Source: Siphonodentalium dalli
Lineage: Eukaryota > Mollusca > Scaphopoda > Gadilida > Siphonodentaliidae
Assembly: GCA_032622095.1 (NCBI GenBank)
Contig: CP136063.1
Location: forward strand, 40,648,106-40,712,105
Direction: 5' to 3'
DNA: 64,000 nucleotides
The translations under genes and the position numbers were made by a program. The notes below the pieces were generated by a model. It saw only the letters and a list, made by a program, of their open reading frames with translations. It was not told where the DNA came from and did not search any database. Below, piece after piece: positions 23,851-35,854 of this stretch. Numbering within the stretch: the stretch's first letter is position 1; each line of letters starts with the position of its first letter.

Positions 23851-26057
23851 TTTGTTACTTTTATACATTTAATTAGCCTGACTGAATTTAGACTAGAGTC
23901 GAATGTGTCCATTAATATAATTTTCAATAAGCGTTTAGGTCTATAGATTAGATATTTAAACCCCCGATGTGTTAAAATTAAAATTCGAGGTGTTGGCATT
24001 TCGATCTTGTGGCCAAAAATTGATAACTCAGAAAAGATAGAAAATTCTCTTTTTATGCTTTCTTAAATTTCTGATTGCGAACATATGTAGGCCTACAGCG
24101 GGTCGTGTAAATCGACGACCTTAAAGTTAAAAGAACGTGGAGGAAATGTTAATGTATCGCCCTGATTTCCGTTCGCAACTTCGCAATTAGTTGATATTTT
24201 AAATAACATCACCATGTCAAACTGGGGACTTCGATGTGATATTAATTATACTCTACACTAACACTGGGGACCTCAACAAACTGCATGCAGAGTTGCAGCC
24301 CCACATCATGGGCCCCCCGAATGATTAATTATCCAGGCATTTTTTTATATTCCGGTTACGTTTCGTGACCGTAAAAAAGAAAATCAGTAAATTTTCCCTG
24401 ACATATATTCACTGCCGAAGATGCAATGGAATTCGAAAAACTCTTGGATTTTTTTTAATCGCGATTATTTCTTCTTTCTGTTGTGGTTGTGTGCAGCTAA
24501 TGGGTGTCTCATTTAATTTAGAACAATACTAGGTCAGTAGGTGTGTACACTCGAGTATTTATGCAATAAATTGAATAATAAATTCTGCTACAGAATTAAG
24601 TCCTTTCTGAAGTTTCTCAGTTTCTGTAGGTGTAGCCTAGTACTAGCCTACCAACTTCTTCTTCCTTGAAAAGCCACGGGGTGCATCCTGGTCATCGGGC
24701 CATAGGAGGTCATTGAACACAAGAATTGTTGCATTGAATGTTATTTTTCAATATTTTCAATATTTTGACTTTATTGATTTAAGTTGTGTTCTGTATTTTA
24801 TGAATGTTGATGAGCTGATTACTGTTGATAATTTTCTCTGGCAAAATGGTATTCCGTGCAGCATAGTGTACCTGTTTTAGTTGATGGGTAAGTAAATAAA
24901 AACAAATAATTACATTACAGGTATAATATCAGTTTAATGTGCAAAATAATGCCAAAATTGGTAACAAATTAGTGAAATTACAACATACAAACTAAAATTA
25001 TAATTCAAATTATTCAGTTTTCTGATATACTGATTTCGACATCAGTGAGATATCTCATTTATACCAATATTTACCACTTCAAAATTCTCATTTCTTATAA
25101 AAAGGCCCAATTTTCTTATCATGGTAATATATAGTACGAGATTCGTTTTCCTGTAAACTTAGTTCTTACCGTATATCTGTTTACAGTCAGTGAGTCAGAG
25201 ATACTTCACTTTCATGATATGGTTATTGAGCATGTGTATCGAACACAGAGACTACCATTGTTTTTATCAAAAAATAAAGTATATTGCATGCGTTGTCATC
25301 ATAATCAAATTAATGTATATGATAGACAGCTTATTATAGTCAATTTGACACAAACAAGTAGGATAAATGGTGCCATATTAGTCATTTACCTTTCGGCTTG
25401 CTTTACGGAGTCATGCATCAACGCTATTTATAGATACATAACATCACACTGAGCACATGTCGCACAGCACAGATTAATGCTGATGTATGGATGTGTCGAT
25501 GATATAACTGATATAACGTTTGGCAAACAAATTCCTAGCTATAAAACACAGAGGCGGCCAGGCCTATGGAGCGAAATCTGATGCTCCCAGATAAATATCA
25601 GATTTTAAAACAGGAGCGTCAGGCAAAATCGGACTAGGTATAAATATATATTATTTAAATATGCATATTATGACCTTGGCAGTGTCACTACTTCCTTGTT
25701 TTATGTCAACACAAGGCTTCATTTAAGCAATGACCTTTCACAAAATCAAAGCATCTACACAACGTGATCTTTTGACTAAATGTAGTAACTTATCGTCGGC
25801 TTAGTGCTATCTTGTTCTAAGTCGGTAATCTGCATTTCTTGGTAAACGCGATTTGAAGTTTTGACTGCCTGGTTTGGGTATAAGGGCGCGCACCGTTGGT
25901 TCCATAATGTGGTGTTGTTGGGTCCGTGGTATTGAAAAGGTAATGTGTGCACAATTCCATGCGATATATGTCAGTAGTCTGCATAATATATTCCACGAAA
26001 TGTGTTTGGAGATAGAACAATTTGCGACCGATTTCATCTACATTTAGTTGTTCGCGT
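23851..26057. other. Intronic, no delimited feature
   Basis: AT-rich with one GGGGAC phrase pair (24215-24280). ORFs of 60-80 aa have no motifs. No RNA gene seen. Confidence 0.35.
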
Positions 26058-26467
26058 TAATGCTATAATGTCCTATAAGCTGCCGACCAATCGAATTGTC
26101 TTATTCCACAAATGCACCCAATCGTTTTGCAACGTTTGCGTACACATCTCTGTTTTATTATAGCGATTATAAATGATCGAATATGTCGACATTCACGTCT
26201 CTGTATATTATTTATTTCTAAACGATTATACATTACATACATATGTGCAATAGTATTAGAGCAATGAAGCCGTCAATTTAGAGCCATACCGGTATATATA
26301 CAGCACTATACATGAACTTAGAACATTATAGAATTAACGGTGTAAACTTGTGCTATATTTAGCTACTAAGTGCAGTTGTTTTGTGTATTGTCATTCGCTG
26401 TGTAGTTGTCACATGGTAGCGCTCGCCCTTTTCAATGGCTAAAATGACATAGGACATTATAGCATTA
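26058..26467. mobile_element. 410-bp MITE with 19-bp perfect TIRs
   Basis: TAATGCTATAATGTCCTAT at 26058-26076 is exactly inverted at 26449-26467. Reading the first and last TA as a target duplication gives Tc1/mariner-type TA with TIR ATGCTATAATGTCCTAT. No coding capacity. Confidence 0.75.
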
Positions 26468-26736
26468 CCGAAATGTGGGTTTTCGGTCTTGGAACAAGAT
26501 TGCATGGCATCTCATTCAAATTTGGTGCACAATATTGCACCATGTCAAGTGTGCATAAGATGGCTAATCATATGACGACTCGACGAGTACCAATAACTCA
26601 TTTTGCCGCCATTATGGACTTAGAAGTTAGAACAAGATTGCACTGAGCCGACGTTATGTGAAGATAATGCGCATAATTAAAGATGTATGTACAACATTAA
26701 TTGTCAAAAATAGGTACGATACAGATATCTGAGCTA

Positions 26737-26905
26737 TAGTCCAGCGGCCAAGTGTCGAATTTTGGCCTGACCCAAAATTCTCTGTTATAGTTTGTTTCTT
26801 TGCTGATTATTCATGGGGATGGTCTCTGTAACGTTTTCTAGGGTGGTGTAACCCCTCACCATTGAGCAATTTGAGAAATTCAAGATGGCGTCCAAGATGG
26901 CTGCC
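26737..26905 (+). repeat. Left terminal inverted repeat of the Academ-like element
   Basis: Matches the reverse complement of 32133-32292 with about 85-90% identity and a few small indels. Shared blocks include 'ccaaaattctctgttatagt', 'ttctttgctgattattcatg' and 'caagatggcgtccaagatgg'. Starts TAGTCCAGCGG directly after CTA. Confidence 0.9.
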
Positions 26906-27398
26906 AAAATATGCTAGTTTTAGTTTGAAGCTGATATTTTCTTTCCAAATAACAATACGGTTGCTATTTGGTCCCTAAACATAACCTAATATATTACCTG
27001 AGTGCCAATATGGAATGTCGGTGTCATGAATAAAGAATGGCTTCCAAAATGGCCGCCAAATACGTGAAAATATAAAAAATATATAACGATATGCTAAAAT
27101 AACTGAGTTTGGAGCTGCAATGATGTGGCTCAATTGATTATTTTGCATGTGGTTGCCCATGTATATTAAACTATGGAGTGTTATGTCATTAACACATCAT
27201 TATTTTATTGTATATGTCACAATTGTTTTGAATGCGATTAAGTTGTTTCAGGTGAGATTTTTCTCGGCAATCACATTCGTGTCACATATTATACTCTTGG
27301 TTGATGACTGAATTACTAATTGATTGATATATATATTTCGGAGTTTGTATATAAATTAATGTCTTTCCATTCAGTTTCAGACTCATGTCAGATGAACT

Positions 27399-28145
27399 AT
27401 GACGGAAGAGTGCATTTTTAAATTTCGGTATGGCGACAGGTGTATTTCGACAGACCTATGTTCGGTTAATGCTAATACAAGTAGGATTCTGACTATTATT
27501 AATGCAAGTAAAGTTTATGACGATCACCTACATGCAATTTTAGAGGACAGACTTTTGGAAGATGAAAACTTAAAAGTTCATTTTCATAGGAACTGCATTG
27601 CTCGATATACGTCAAAAACCAACTTGGATGTTGTAAGAAGGGACGCATCACCTGCTATACCTCCTAAGAGATCTCGCCGATCGGTTTCTGGATTCCAGTT
27701 CCAATTGCATTGTTTGTATTGTGGACAAGAGTGCATAGTTAATAAGGATAATAAAAACACAGGAAGATGGCGCCCTGCATATATGTGTCGCTCGACTCAC
27801 ACAGAAGAGGGAAAGCCATATAGGATAGAGCTACTAGAAAAATGTGATGCTCGAGGGGATGTTTGGGGACAGGAGGTTCGTTGTAGGATTGGAAGTGCGC
27901 TGAGTGACCTTCATGCAGTTGATGCGCGTTATCATAAGGATTGTATGACAAAATTTGTCCAGAACAGATGCCTTACGCCAACTGAATCTGAACACACAGT
28001 GACTGCTCATGCGGATACAGCTTTACAACATGTCATCAATGTAGTCGCGAGCAACAAGAAACGTATTTGGAGTTCTGTTGAACTGCACAACGAATATAAA
28101 GCCCACAACGGGTGTGTGTTTGGCACGGCCACAGTTGCTCACTGA
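27399..28145 (+). pseudogene. Academ-like transposase, N-terminal zinc-binding part
   Basis: ATG at 27399, 248 codons to a stop. Residues 1-80 end in FHRNCIARYTSK and look like a small Cys/His module. Residues 105-190 hold CLYCGQEC, then RDAxWG-like GDVWGQEVRCRI and DARYHKDCMTKF, a C2HC-type pattern common in this transposase family. The C-terminus SSVELHNEY is the start of the conserved core, but the frame ends by a one-base shift in the 'gtgtttggc' stretch (about 28113-28120); the homologous reading resumes at LARPQLL in the next frame. Length to the shift is about 240 residues. Confidence 0.75.
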
Positions 28146-30123
28146 ACTGAAACGTCACTTTTGTGACGAAATCCTTACACTGTCCGCTGTCGGTTATGCA
28201 AGTGTCTCAGCTTTCCATCAAAATACAGCAAATGTTTTGAGATTGGTAAAGGAAGAAAGTGGAGACGATTTAGAACCGCATATTACAACAGTTGCTAAGC
28301 ATGTGGTTGAGGAATGCAAAAACATTACCAGCAACAGATCGGAATACAATATTCATGTTGATAGGATATCCATTGAAGAATCTGTTTCCAGCACATTGAT
28401 GACTTTCCTCGCTGCGATATCAACAAAGTTAGACAGATCGCTGCCTGCACTCCTTATTGGCAGTATTATCACAAGTATCGTCCTCATTCAAGCCACATAC
28501 CTCCAGGTAGCACTTGGCGTGCTTTTACGTGATTCCAAGCTGATTGTTAATCATATGTATGAGTATCGTGTTACATGCAGTTACGACGAACTACGTCGAT
28601 TCAAAAAATCAGCTGCTATGGCAGCATCATTGGATACAGCGAAACAAGGAATAAATGACGCATCCAATGGTATGATCCAAATTATAGCCGATAATTTTGA
28701 CTGTGATATCAGCTCTCCAAATGGGAAATCGTCGACGCACTCACTTGCAATGATAATGACCCAGGCAGCTTGTGATGTTAGTATTGGTGATCGGACAATT
28801 CCTCGTTTGAAGAAAGATGACCTTCCAAGTACGACGATAGATGAACAAGCAATTGACGGATCTCAATTCAAAATTACTAAGGACCCTGTAATGAACAGTG
28901 TTCCCAAATCCACTGTTTCAGGTAAATTCAGCCACCACCCAGATGTTTCGCGGCGGCGGGCAGGTGAAAACGATTTGTCTTTCTTTGAGGATGTGATTTA
29001 CAAGGACAACTGCCCCGAATATAATGGATACAATACCAATTTGTGTCGGGAACAGGGACAGTCTGCTAGACTAAAGACAAATATTGTCTATCTCCCGCTG
29101 ATAGACAGACCACCAGCAGATTCACAGACAATGATAGCTGCAATGACAAAAGCTCAAACTTTATCTCGATCAGCTGGACAAGCTTTTGTCATATTCACTG
29201 CAGACCAACAGTTATATCGTGTTGCCTTGCACGCTACTTGGGACAATCCTACCAAGTTCAATGACGTGTATCTGCGAATCGGGGGCATGCACCTTCTGAT
29301 GAGTTACTGTGGTTCGATAGGTTCGTTGATGGCGGAAAGTGGTTTGGTGGAAATCCTCAGTGTGCAGTTTGGTGGAGTATTGAAAATGCTCACAGGAAAG
29401 AAATTTCCGCAAAATGTTCGTGCTCTCAGAATGTTGGCTGAAGAAGTGTTGCGTCCTGTATTTTGCAAATTCGAAATGGAATGCATGCATGACCTAGATA
29501 CCACATTGGACAGATTGGCACTTCAAAGTAGAACATCTAAGCTGTGGATTGACTGTCTGTTGAGACCAGTGTTTCTTATGTTGAAATACATACGTGCTCA
29601 GCGTGAATCGGATTGGCCACTACATCTAGACTCGGTCAGTGATATGATTCCATTGTTTTTTGCAGCCGGTCATATCCACTATGCCAGATATGCCTTGTAT
29701 TATTTACGTTCAATGGAATCATTGCCCGAACATGTCGGCCAACACTTCGTGAAGGGCGAGCACACAATGCACCACAACACTGGAATTTTTAATGGAATTT
29801 GGACAGACATGACCATCGAAACTACATTTATGAGATATGGGCACGGACGTTCTGGAATAATTGGTATAACACTAAAGCCAGAGAGCATCAAAACCTGGGC
29901 ATACACCTTACACACATGCAATGGTCTGATAAAAGATTTAGAATCAATGCAAAACTGTGATGCGAATCAATCTCACACACACCACAAGGAAGAGTCGACG
30001 TCCATAATTAAACTTGATGCTGTCGACAGGGAAGCTTTGCGAGCTAAATTGGAGATTTGTATTGATCCCCTTGAACCAAGTCACACCCCGATGGTCTTAT
30101 CAATATCGATTCGGGCAAGATAG
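28078..30123 (+). pseudogene. Academ-like transposase, catalytic core
   Basis: Open for 681 codons; the genuine part starts at LARPQLLTELKRHF (about 28120). Candidate catalytic acids by position and context: Asp205 in IIADNFDCD, Asp376 in IFTADQQLY, and Glu581 in MTIETTFMRYG, with conserved-looking GGMHLLMSYCGSIG after the second Asp. I infer these as a DDE triad; not verified by alignment. The true frame leaves this ORF near 30085 in 'tcacaccccgatgg', where reading in the third frame gives HPDGLINID and continues to the nuclease part, so one base appears missing. Confidence 0.72.
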
Positions 30124-30137
30124 TTAGCGACAAAACT

Positions 30138-31778
30138 GTGAATGTTGACAATTCTAGAGCATTGGGTTTGAAGCAAATGCAAGAGTTTGAGAAGAGTTGG
30201 CCAGACGGATTCCACAATAAAATATCCCGTGACGTCGATACAATGGCACAGTCCCGCAAGCATATAAAGATAGACGATGGGAAAATATTTGACCCCGAAA
30301 TCATATATGCCAGAGCAATGGGCCTGCATGACAGCTCCCGTAGTGTAGATATTAATGACATATTGTCTCACGAACTCGCTCCATATCCAGCTTCTATGTT
30401 CGAGCCAGATGGTCATCTAAGGGAATCTAAGTCAAAAGCCAACTTGAAGAATGCTCTTAGAGTTGATTATACACCTGATCATTCTGCAGAGCGCATGCCG
30501 ATTGAAGCAACATTTCTGGATGGTTGCGCTATTCTCTGGGTCATTCCCTGGCCATCACCTGGCGCTGTTCAGGATTATTTAAATCGGTTTAGATTGTACA
30601 TTCGTAACCACATGAAGACCACATATGTCTACCTTGTATTTGATCGATACATTACAGGTAGCACGAAGGGTTATACGCGAATCGGACGAGACCAAGGTGC
30701 AAGTCGGATGCACACACTGAAGACAACTACCCGACTGCCATCCCAAAAGGTAATTATTACCGTTACACATAACAAAGCACAGCTTGTTAATCTTATCTGC
30801 CAAGACCTTCAGAAACACGCTGACGATTGGAAGGAAACTCAACACAAATTGGTCATTACAGGAGAAGATCCAGTGCCTCTGGAAATACACAAAGGTTTGA
30901 TAGTTCGGCGAATTGACCTCAAGTCAACACACGAAGAAGCCGATACGGTCATCATTAACCAGGTAGCAAATATTTCAACATCATGTTCACTCATCCTAGC
31001 TGACGACACCGACATATTTATAATGCTTCTGCATTTCGTGCACATGGGTGAGATTTCTGGACGTGTGGCTTCCCCAGCTAAAGGGCGGACTACGATCGAC
31101 ATAAACAAAACTTACCAGAAGCATAGCAAAATTATTCCTGATCTGCTAGCGATGCACGGATTGACAGGGTGCGACACCGTTGCATCATACTTTGGTATTG
31201 GGAAGTGTTCGGCCCTAAAAACTCTGCGCAGTGGAAAGCACCCTTTGAGTATGCTCGGGAATAGTCATATACATATAAATGATGTAGTGGACGAAGTCTT
31301 GCCTTTCATTTTGACGTGTTATGGTCTCCCAAAGTGTAAGAGCACAACAGAAGCAAGAATAAAAATGTGGTCGTTAAATGTTGGACGGTCAATGGCGTGT
31401 GCTCCAAAATTGAACTCGTTACCCCCAACCACCGAAGCTTTCATTGAAAATATAAAGCGTGCTCACCTTCAAGTTGCTACTTGGCGATATGCATCAGACG
31501 AATCTCCGCCGGATTTGGAGGCAACAAATTTTGGTTGGTCTAAAGATGGCGACGAACTCGTTCCTACCACGGTTGCCGACAACATACCAAAGGCCCCGGA
31601 TAGCATACTGAAGCTGATACGGTGTTCGTGCACCAGCAATTCGCCTTGCTCGTCAAAGAGATGTGGGTGCTTTCGTGCTGGTTTGACGTGCACGTCATTT
31701 TGTTCGTGTCAAGGTGCGCTTAACTGTTTTAACGAGTTTACAAAACACTGTGATGTTAACGAGAATAACATTGATTAG
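30138..31778 (+). pseudogene. Academ-like transposase C-terminal part: XPG/FEN-like nuclease and Cys-rich tail
   Basis: Open for 546 codons and open in the same frame further upstream to about 30085. All acidic positions expected of a FEN/XPG-type PIN nuclease are visible: Asp128 (FLDGCAILW), Asp169 (VYLVFDRY), Glu266/Glu267/Asp269 (THEEADT), Asp289/Asp290/Asp292 (LADDTDIF) and Asp346 (LTGCDTVAS). A helix-hairpin-helix-like SYFGIGKCSALKTL follows directly. Residues about 495-535 are a Cys cluster (CSCTSNSPCSSKRCGC, then CTSFCSCQGALNC), resembling CXC/tesmin zinc clusters. Probably processes transposition intermediates; the role is inferred. Confidence 0.82.
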
Positions 31779-32132
31779 AAACGTATGCTTCAGATAGAGG
31801 ATGCAGTATGGTCAATTCGTATCATTTAATAACACGCTTGTTGTTAAAATTCGCGGGACTGACGACGTATTGGTTTCTTTTGGCCTTGTATTCATTTCTT
31901 TGGATTGTATTTGTATTTTTGATAAAACAAATTATTGTAATAATCTATATATTGCAATATTGCACAATTTTCATGTATTTGGCGGACATTTTTACGGCCA
32001 TCTTTATAATCAAGCATCGGAAATTTGCAATATAGTTCGACCCACATATTGTATAAGATTCCTATCATAAATTGACATATTAAACCTCAATTCGAGAAAG
32101 TTATTAACCGATTAAATAAGATACCGAAATCC

Positions 32133-32292
32133 GGTAGCCATCTTGGACGCCATCTTGGATTTCTCAAAATGCTCAAGGGTGAGACGTCCACATCACCCTA
32201 GAAATCATTACAGAGACCCTCCCCATGAATAATCAGCAAAGAAACAAACTATAACAGAGAATTTTGGGTTACCCCCTACTTCCGCTGGACTA
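32133..32292 (-). repeat. Right terminal inverted repeat of the Academ-like element
   Basis: Reverse complement matches 26737-26905; ends CCGCTGGACTA followed by the CTA target duplicate at 32293-32295. Confidence 0.9.
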
Positions 32293-32295
32293 CTA

Positions 32296-32828
32296 TGCTA
32301 CAGTTTGCAGAGCATTGGGATATTAATCGACAGAGGAAAGATATCAAGTTTTCATAACGCCCACATTGCACGTCACCCACAGACTTTTCATGAATTCTTC
32401 AATATTTCAAGGGTCGACTTAAAAAAAACCCCACTTTTTCTCTGATTTCTTTTAAAAGGGGTGGCTTTCTTCAATGTTGACAATATATAATGGTCTACAT
32501 CAAGGTTAAACCGTTTATAAAACTCATTTTGGCCAAAACTCTGTTATTTGAAGAAGTTCTCTAGCCACAAACTGACATTACACCTTTTATTAATAAGTTT
32601 CTTCGGTTTTCATTTCAAAGTTGTATTCTTTATTTGTTTGAAATGGTTACCTCGACTGGATTTTCAGGAAAGTCGATCCTGAAATCTGCCAGTCGACAAG
32701 TCGAGAAAACTCAATAAGATGCTTGGGATTCATAGTTTCATACAAAACATTGCATTGTGCACCTTTAAGAGATTGTGTATTTCAAGTATGTCAATGTATA
32801 ATTTAGTTGATTGTGTAATACTTTGTAT
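32296..32828. other. Intronic, nothing recognised
   Basis: AT-rich sequence between two transposons; no exon or RNA gene seen. Confidence 0.35.
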
Positions 32829-33236
32829 TAGTGCCCTGCGAATTGGTAATTCCATCCTCGAATCTCGAATCGAATCGGCTGCCCGATGTCGACATCGATA
32901 TCGAATACGAATCGGGACAAAAAGTAAAAGTCGGGACAAAATCCGGAAAATGACAAACTTATTATCGTATTCACGTATATTTGGATGCCAATTTCGGACT
33001 TATTATCCATTATTATCTATTCTGTTTGTTTTATTTCAACGTATTGAACGTAACCAACCATATAGGCCTATCAATGCAATATTAATATATATTAATATAT
33101 GTGCAAATCTCCCGACAAAATCGCATGTTACCCGATTAGAAAAATACCCAACACGGGCCGACAGCCGATTCTATGTCGATCCCGATTCAGCCAGATCGCC
33201 GATGTCGACATCGATTCGAAGCTTCGCAGGGCCCTA
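32829..33236. mobile_element. hAT-type MITE, 408 bp, with 8-bp target duplication
   Basis: Termini TAGTGCCCTGCGAA and (inverted) TAGGGCCCTGCGAA. Flanked by an exact 8-bp direct repeat CTTTGTAT at 32821-32828 and 33237-33244. Subterminal inverted 'gatgtcgacatcgat' blocks are present in both arms. The 8-bp duplication and short TIR fit the hAT superfamily. ORFs across it are not genes. Confidence 0.88.
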
Positions 33237-33279
33237 CTTTGTATGATTAATTTGATTCTTCCGCTTTTTAGATTATCTT

Positions 33280-33600
33280 GACAAAGTCAAGCTAAGCTAT
33301 TGTCATCGGTCGAGCGGAAGTCTGTCAACAATTTGTTCTGTTCAGGCTACCGGCTGCATTTCTCATCCAATCATCACCAAATTTTGTATTTATGTTCATC
33401 TCAATGCCTAAGTGATTAGCGTCCCCTTTTGGTTCCGTTCCAAAATGGCCGCCATTGAGCCATCTTTGGTTTCCTGTTCTTTGTATCACTATATTTGTTT
33501 TGTTCAGGTTGCATGCCAGATTTCTCATCCTATCATCACCAAATTTTGTATATTTGTTCATCTCAATGCCTAGGTGAGAACGTTTATTGACATTTGACAT
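33280..33600 (+). repeat. Dispersed 'gatggccgcc' element, partial
   Basis: Left-end hairpin 'atcttgacaaagtcaagctaag' and 'attgtcatcggtcgagcgga', then about 1.5 body units with 'tctcatccaatcatcaccaa' and 'ccaaaatggccgcc'. The right end is missing. Confidence 0.7.
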
Positions 33601-34419
33601 GTCTAACTTCATGCTGTATTCATTTATCGGAATGGTGTGTGCGTCATTTAGAACGAAATAACATCGTTTGCAGACGATAATTTACATCGGCCAATCACGG
33701 TATATTCCGCCGTTGCTGTATGTGTGTGTTGGAGACGGAACATAACGATATCTCCCGGTATAAAACGGGACCATATTTGGGACTAGATCGATTGAGCGTT
33801 GACCAGGACCTGGTAGAGAAACTCTGTGAGCGGTAGTATTCTAGTCATGTTGCACTAGTGATAGGCCTACCTGATACTTTGAAATTTAGCTACAACTCCC
33901 CTAGCCCGGGGTCAGGCTGTGATTACTCGCCTAGCCACCGATCAGATTCAGAGATACCTCGGATCTACCCCTCCCCCAAAGCAGATTTTGTCCCCTGAAA
34001 CATGACAGAAAACTGAATTTTGTATTAAACCGCCGAAATTGTGTTAAGTGATAGGCTAAGTGATATAAATTAAATTATAAATTAATAATAAAGTGATAAA
34101 AAAATCATTTATTGCCTAGTCACAACTGTTACTGTCTGATCACGTGATCTGCCTGTTTAGGGTGTCTTCAGGCGGACATGATTTGATCGCAACCTCTCGC
34201 AAAAGTAGGCCCATTTATTAAATATGATTTATAATTTATATTTGGAATTTTTATACCGTAGTACTAGTTCGAAACGTACCGAAGACGAGTTATATAGATT
34301 TCGGTAGAGAAACTTTGTGAGCGGTAGTATTCTAGTCATGTTGCACTACCGTTGTCCATACTACTATAGTATAGGCCTATCTACTTTCAGTTTTAGTTGA
34401 TACAAATACTCCATTTTTA
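33601..34419. other. Intronic; a duplicated short phrase only
   Basis: 'gtagagaaactctgtgagcggtagtattctagtcatgttgcacta' occurs at about 33810 and again near 34303, a diverged duplication. No gene. Confidence 0.4.
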
Positions 34420-34880
34420 TGTGCACCCACCCTAGTGGGTCCACATAATGTCGGCATCTGAGTTGGTGATATGTCGTGTGTCACGGCGTCCGTCCGTCTG
34501 TCTGTCCGTCTGTACGAAAGACGATAACTTTTGAACCGTTTGAGATATGAACTGTATATTTGGTATGTGGTTAGGTCTCGTCCATAGGCTGGTCAAGTTC
34601 GAATATGAGCGCTGTGCGATATGACCTTGACCTTGAAATCTGGTCATATCAAGGTCAAATGCCCAAATATCACTGGATTTTAAAGAAAAATTGTATATAT
34701 GGTTACTATCATATGAGGACTAACTTGGGAATGTCCACACAGTTGGCCGACATGACCTTGACCTTGAAATTTGGTCGATTGAAGGTCAAATACCCAAATC
34801 TACCAATTCAAGTGCTTATATGCTATATAGCTGACCAGTGCTTAATTCTGGATAATAAAATTATTGTATATAGCTAAGAG
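34420..34880. repeat. Dispersed repeat with TGACCTTGACCTTGAAAT motifs
   Basis: Opens 'gtgcacccaccctagtgggt', includes a 'gtccgtccgtctgtctgtcc' stretch, then two body units with 'tgaccttgaccttgaaat' (34622 and 34755) each followed by an inverted 'aaggtcaaa'. The tandem TGACCT half-sites resemble nuclear-receptor elements but come with the repeat. Confidence 0.65.
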
Positions 34881-35849
34881 GAATAACTCTACTCTTGATA
34901 TTACTGTGGACCACTGTACCTGAATCGGTGGTGGTCTCAATTTGTTCTTGTAGTAGACCCTATATGTGGGTTCACATCTGCCCATGTAGTGGGCCTATTT
35001 TTCATTATCGCAGATTCCCTACAAAATTTGGTAGCAAAAAGTGACCTCCATAAATGCATGATTATCAGCCAGTTTATTACATACAGCCATTTACAGGTGT
35101 CGTTAAACGAAACTATTTACCTTGAATATGATATGTGGCCTGTCGGTATTATTATAAATGCACATGACTATCCCTATCGGGTGTAAAAGTAATCCACAGA
35201 ACAATAAACAAAGCTTCCAATTTGAACACATCGCAGACGCACCTCAAATTGAAAGTAGAAAATATAGTCACACGATCTGACATGTCAAATGTGATCCGTA
35301 CGAATACCGAATATCACCTACCATAACCGACCACAGTCTCAATACACAATGTAATGGGTGATATAACAATACAGTTAATCACGTCATAATTTTATAACAA
35401 ATGCAAGTCATGGAGACCGGACGGTTTCTACTTTCTATCGATATCAAAAGAATCAACTTGCGATGTAACCATGTAATTTGATTATATAAGACTATATGGG
35501 TGCAAACTGGGGACTTCAATGTGATTTTATACTTTACATTGGTAACAATACCGTAACATTGGGGACATGAAATTTGAATATGTAGGGGTGCCACAATTAA
35601 TCACACAATTGATTAAGTGCATAATCGATTACCATTTCTGTCGTCAATTAATTGTCATAATTGTGTATACATGTTCATGATCATCTCGATGTAGTCCAAA
35701 TCATACTGAACATTGCAATACCTAGATTAGAACGTCCCATTTTTGACATGTTCTGAAATCCAAAATGGCTGCCATCTGTTATGTTATAAAGAGATTTCCA
35801 TGGTGTATTGTCTGGCATGGCTGTATCTTTGTGAATGGATTTCCTTGCA
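34881..35849. other. Intronic; GGGGAC phrase and repeat fragments
   Basis: Contains 'caaactggggacttcaatgtg' with 'attggggacatgaa' at 35505-35570 and a fragment of the 'atggctgcc' dispersed repeat near 35690-35850. No gene. Confidence 0.45.
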
Positions 35850-35854
35850 TTCAA

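Larger units (their letters stand above)
26737..32292 (+). mobile_element. Academ-like (AcademX-type) DNA transposon, structurally complete
   Basis: 5,556 bp bounded by about 160-bp inverted repeats opening TAGTCCAGCGG and flanked by a 3-bp direct repeat CTA (26734-26736 and 32293-32295). It encodes, in order on the plus strand, Cys/His-rich modules, a DDE-type transposase region, an XPG/FEN-like nuclease and a Cys-rich tail. A 3-4-bp target duplication plus an XPG nuclease is the published signature of the AcademX branch of the Academ superfamily. Two frameshifts (near 28115 and 30085) break the single long reading frame, so this copy is non-functional unless they are assembly errors. It lies in the first intron of the PWWP/recombinase gene model, same orientation. 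Confidence 0.82.

Noticed and set aside
34481-34520. GTCCGTCCGTCTGTC run as a possible functional microsatellite
   Set aside because: The same run is the standard left-end feature of several dispersed repeats here (41140, 53470), so it is part of those elements.
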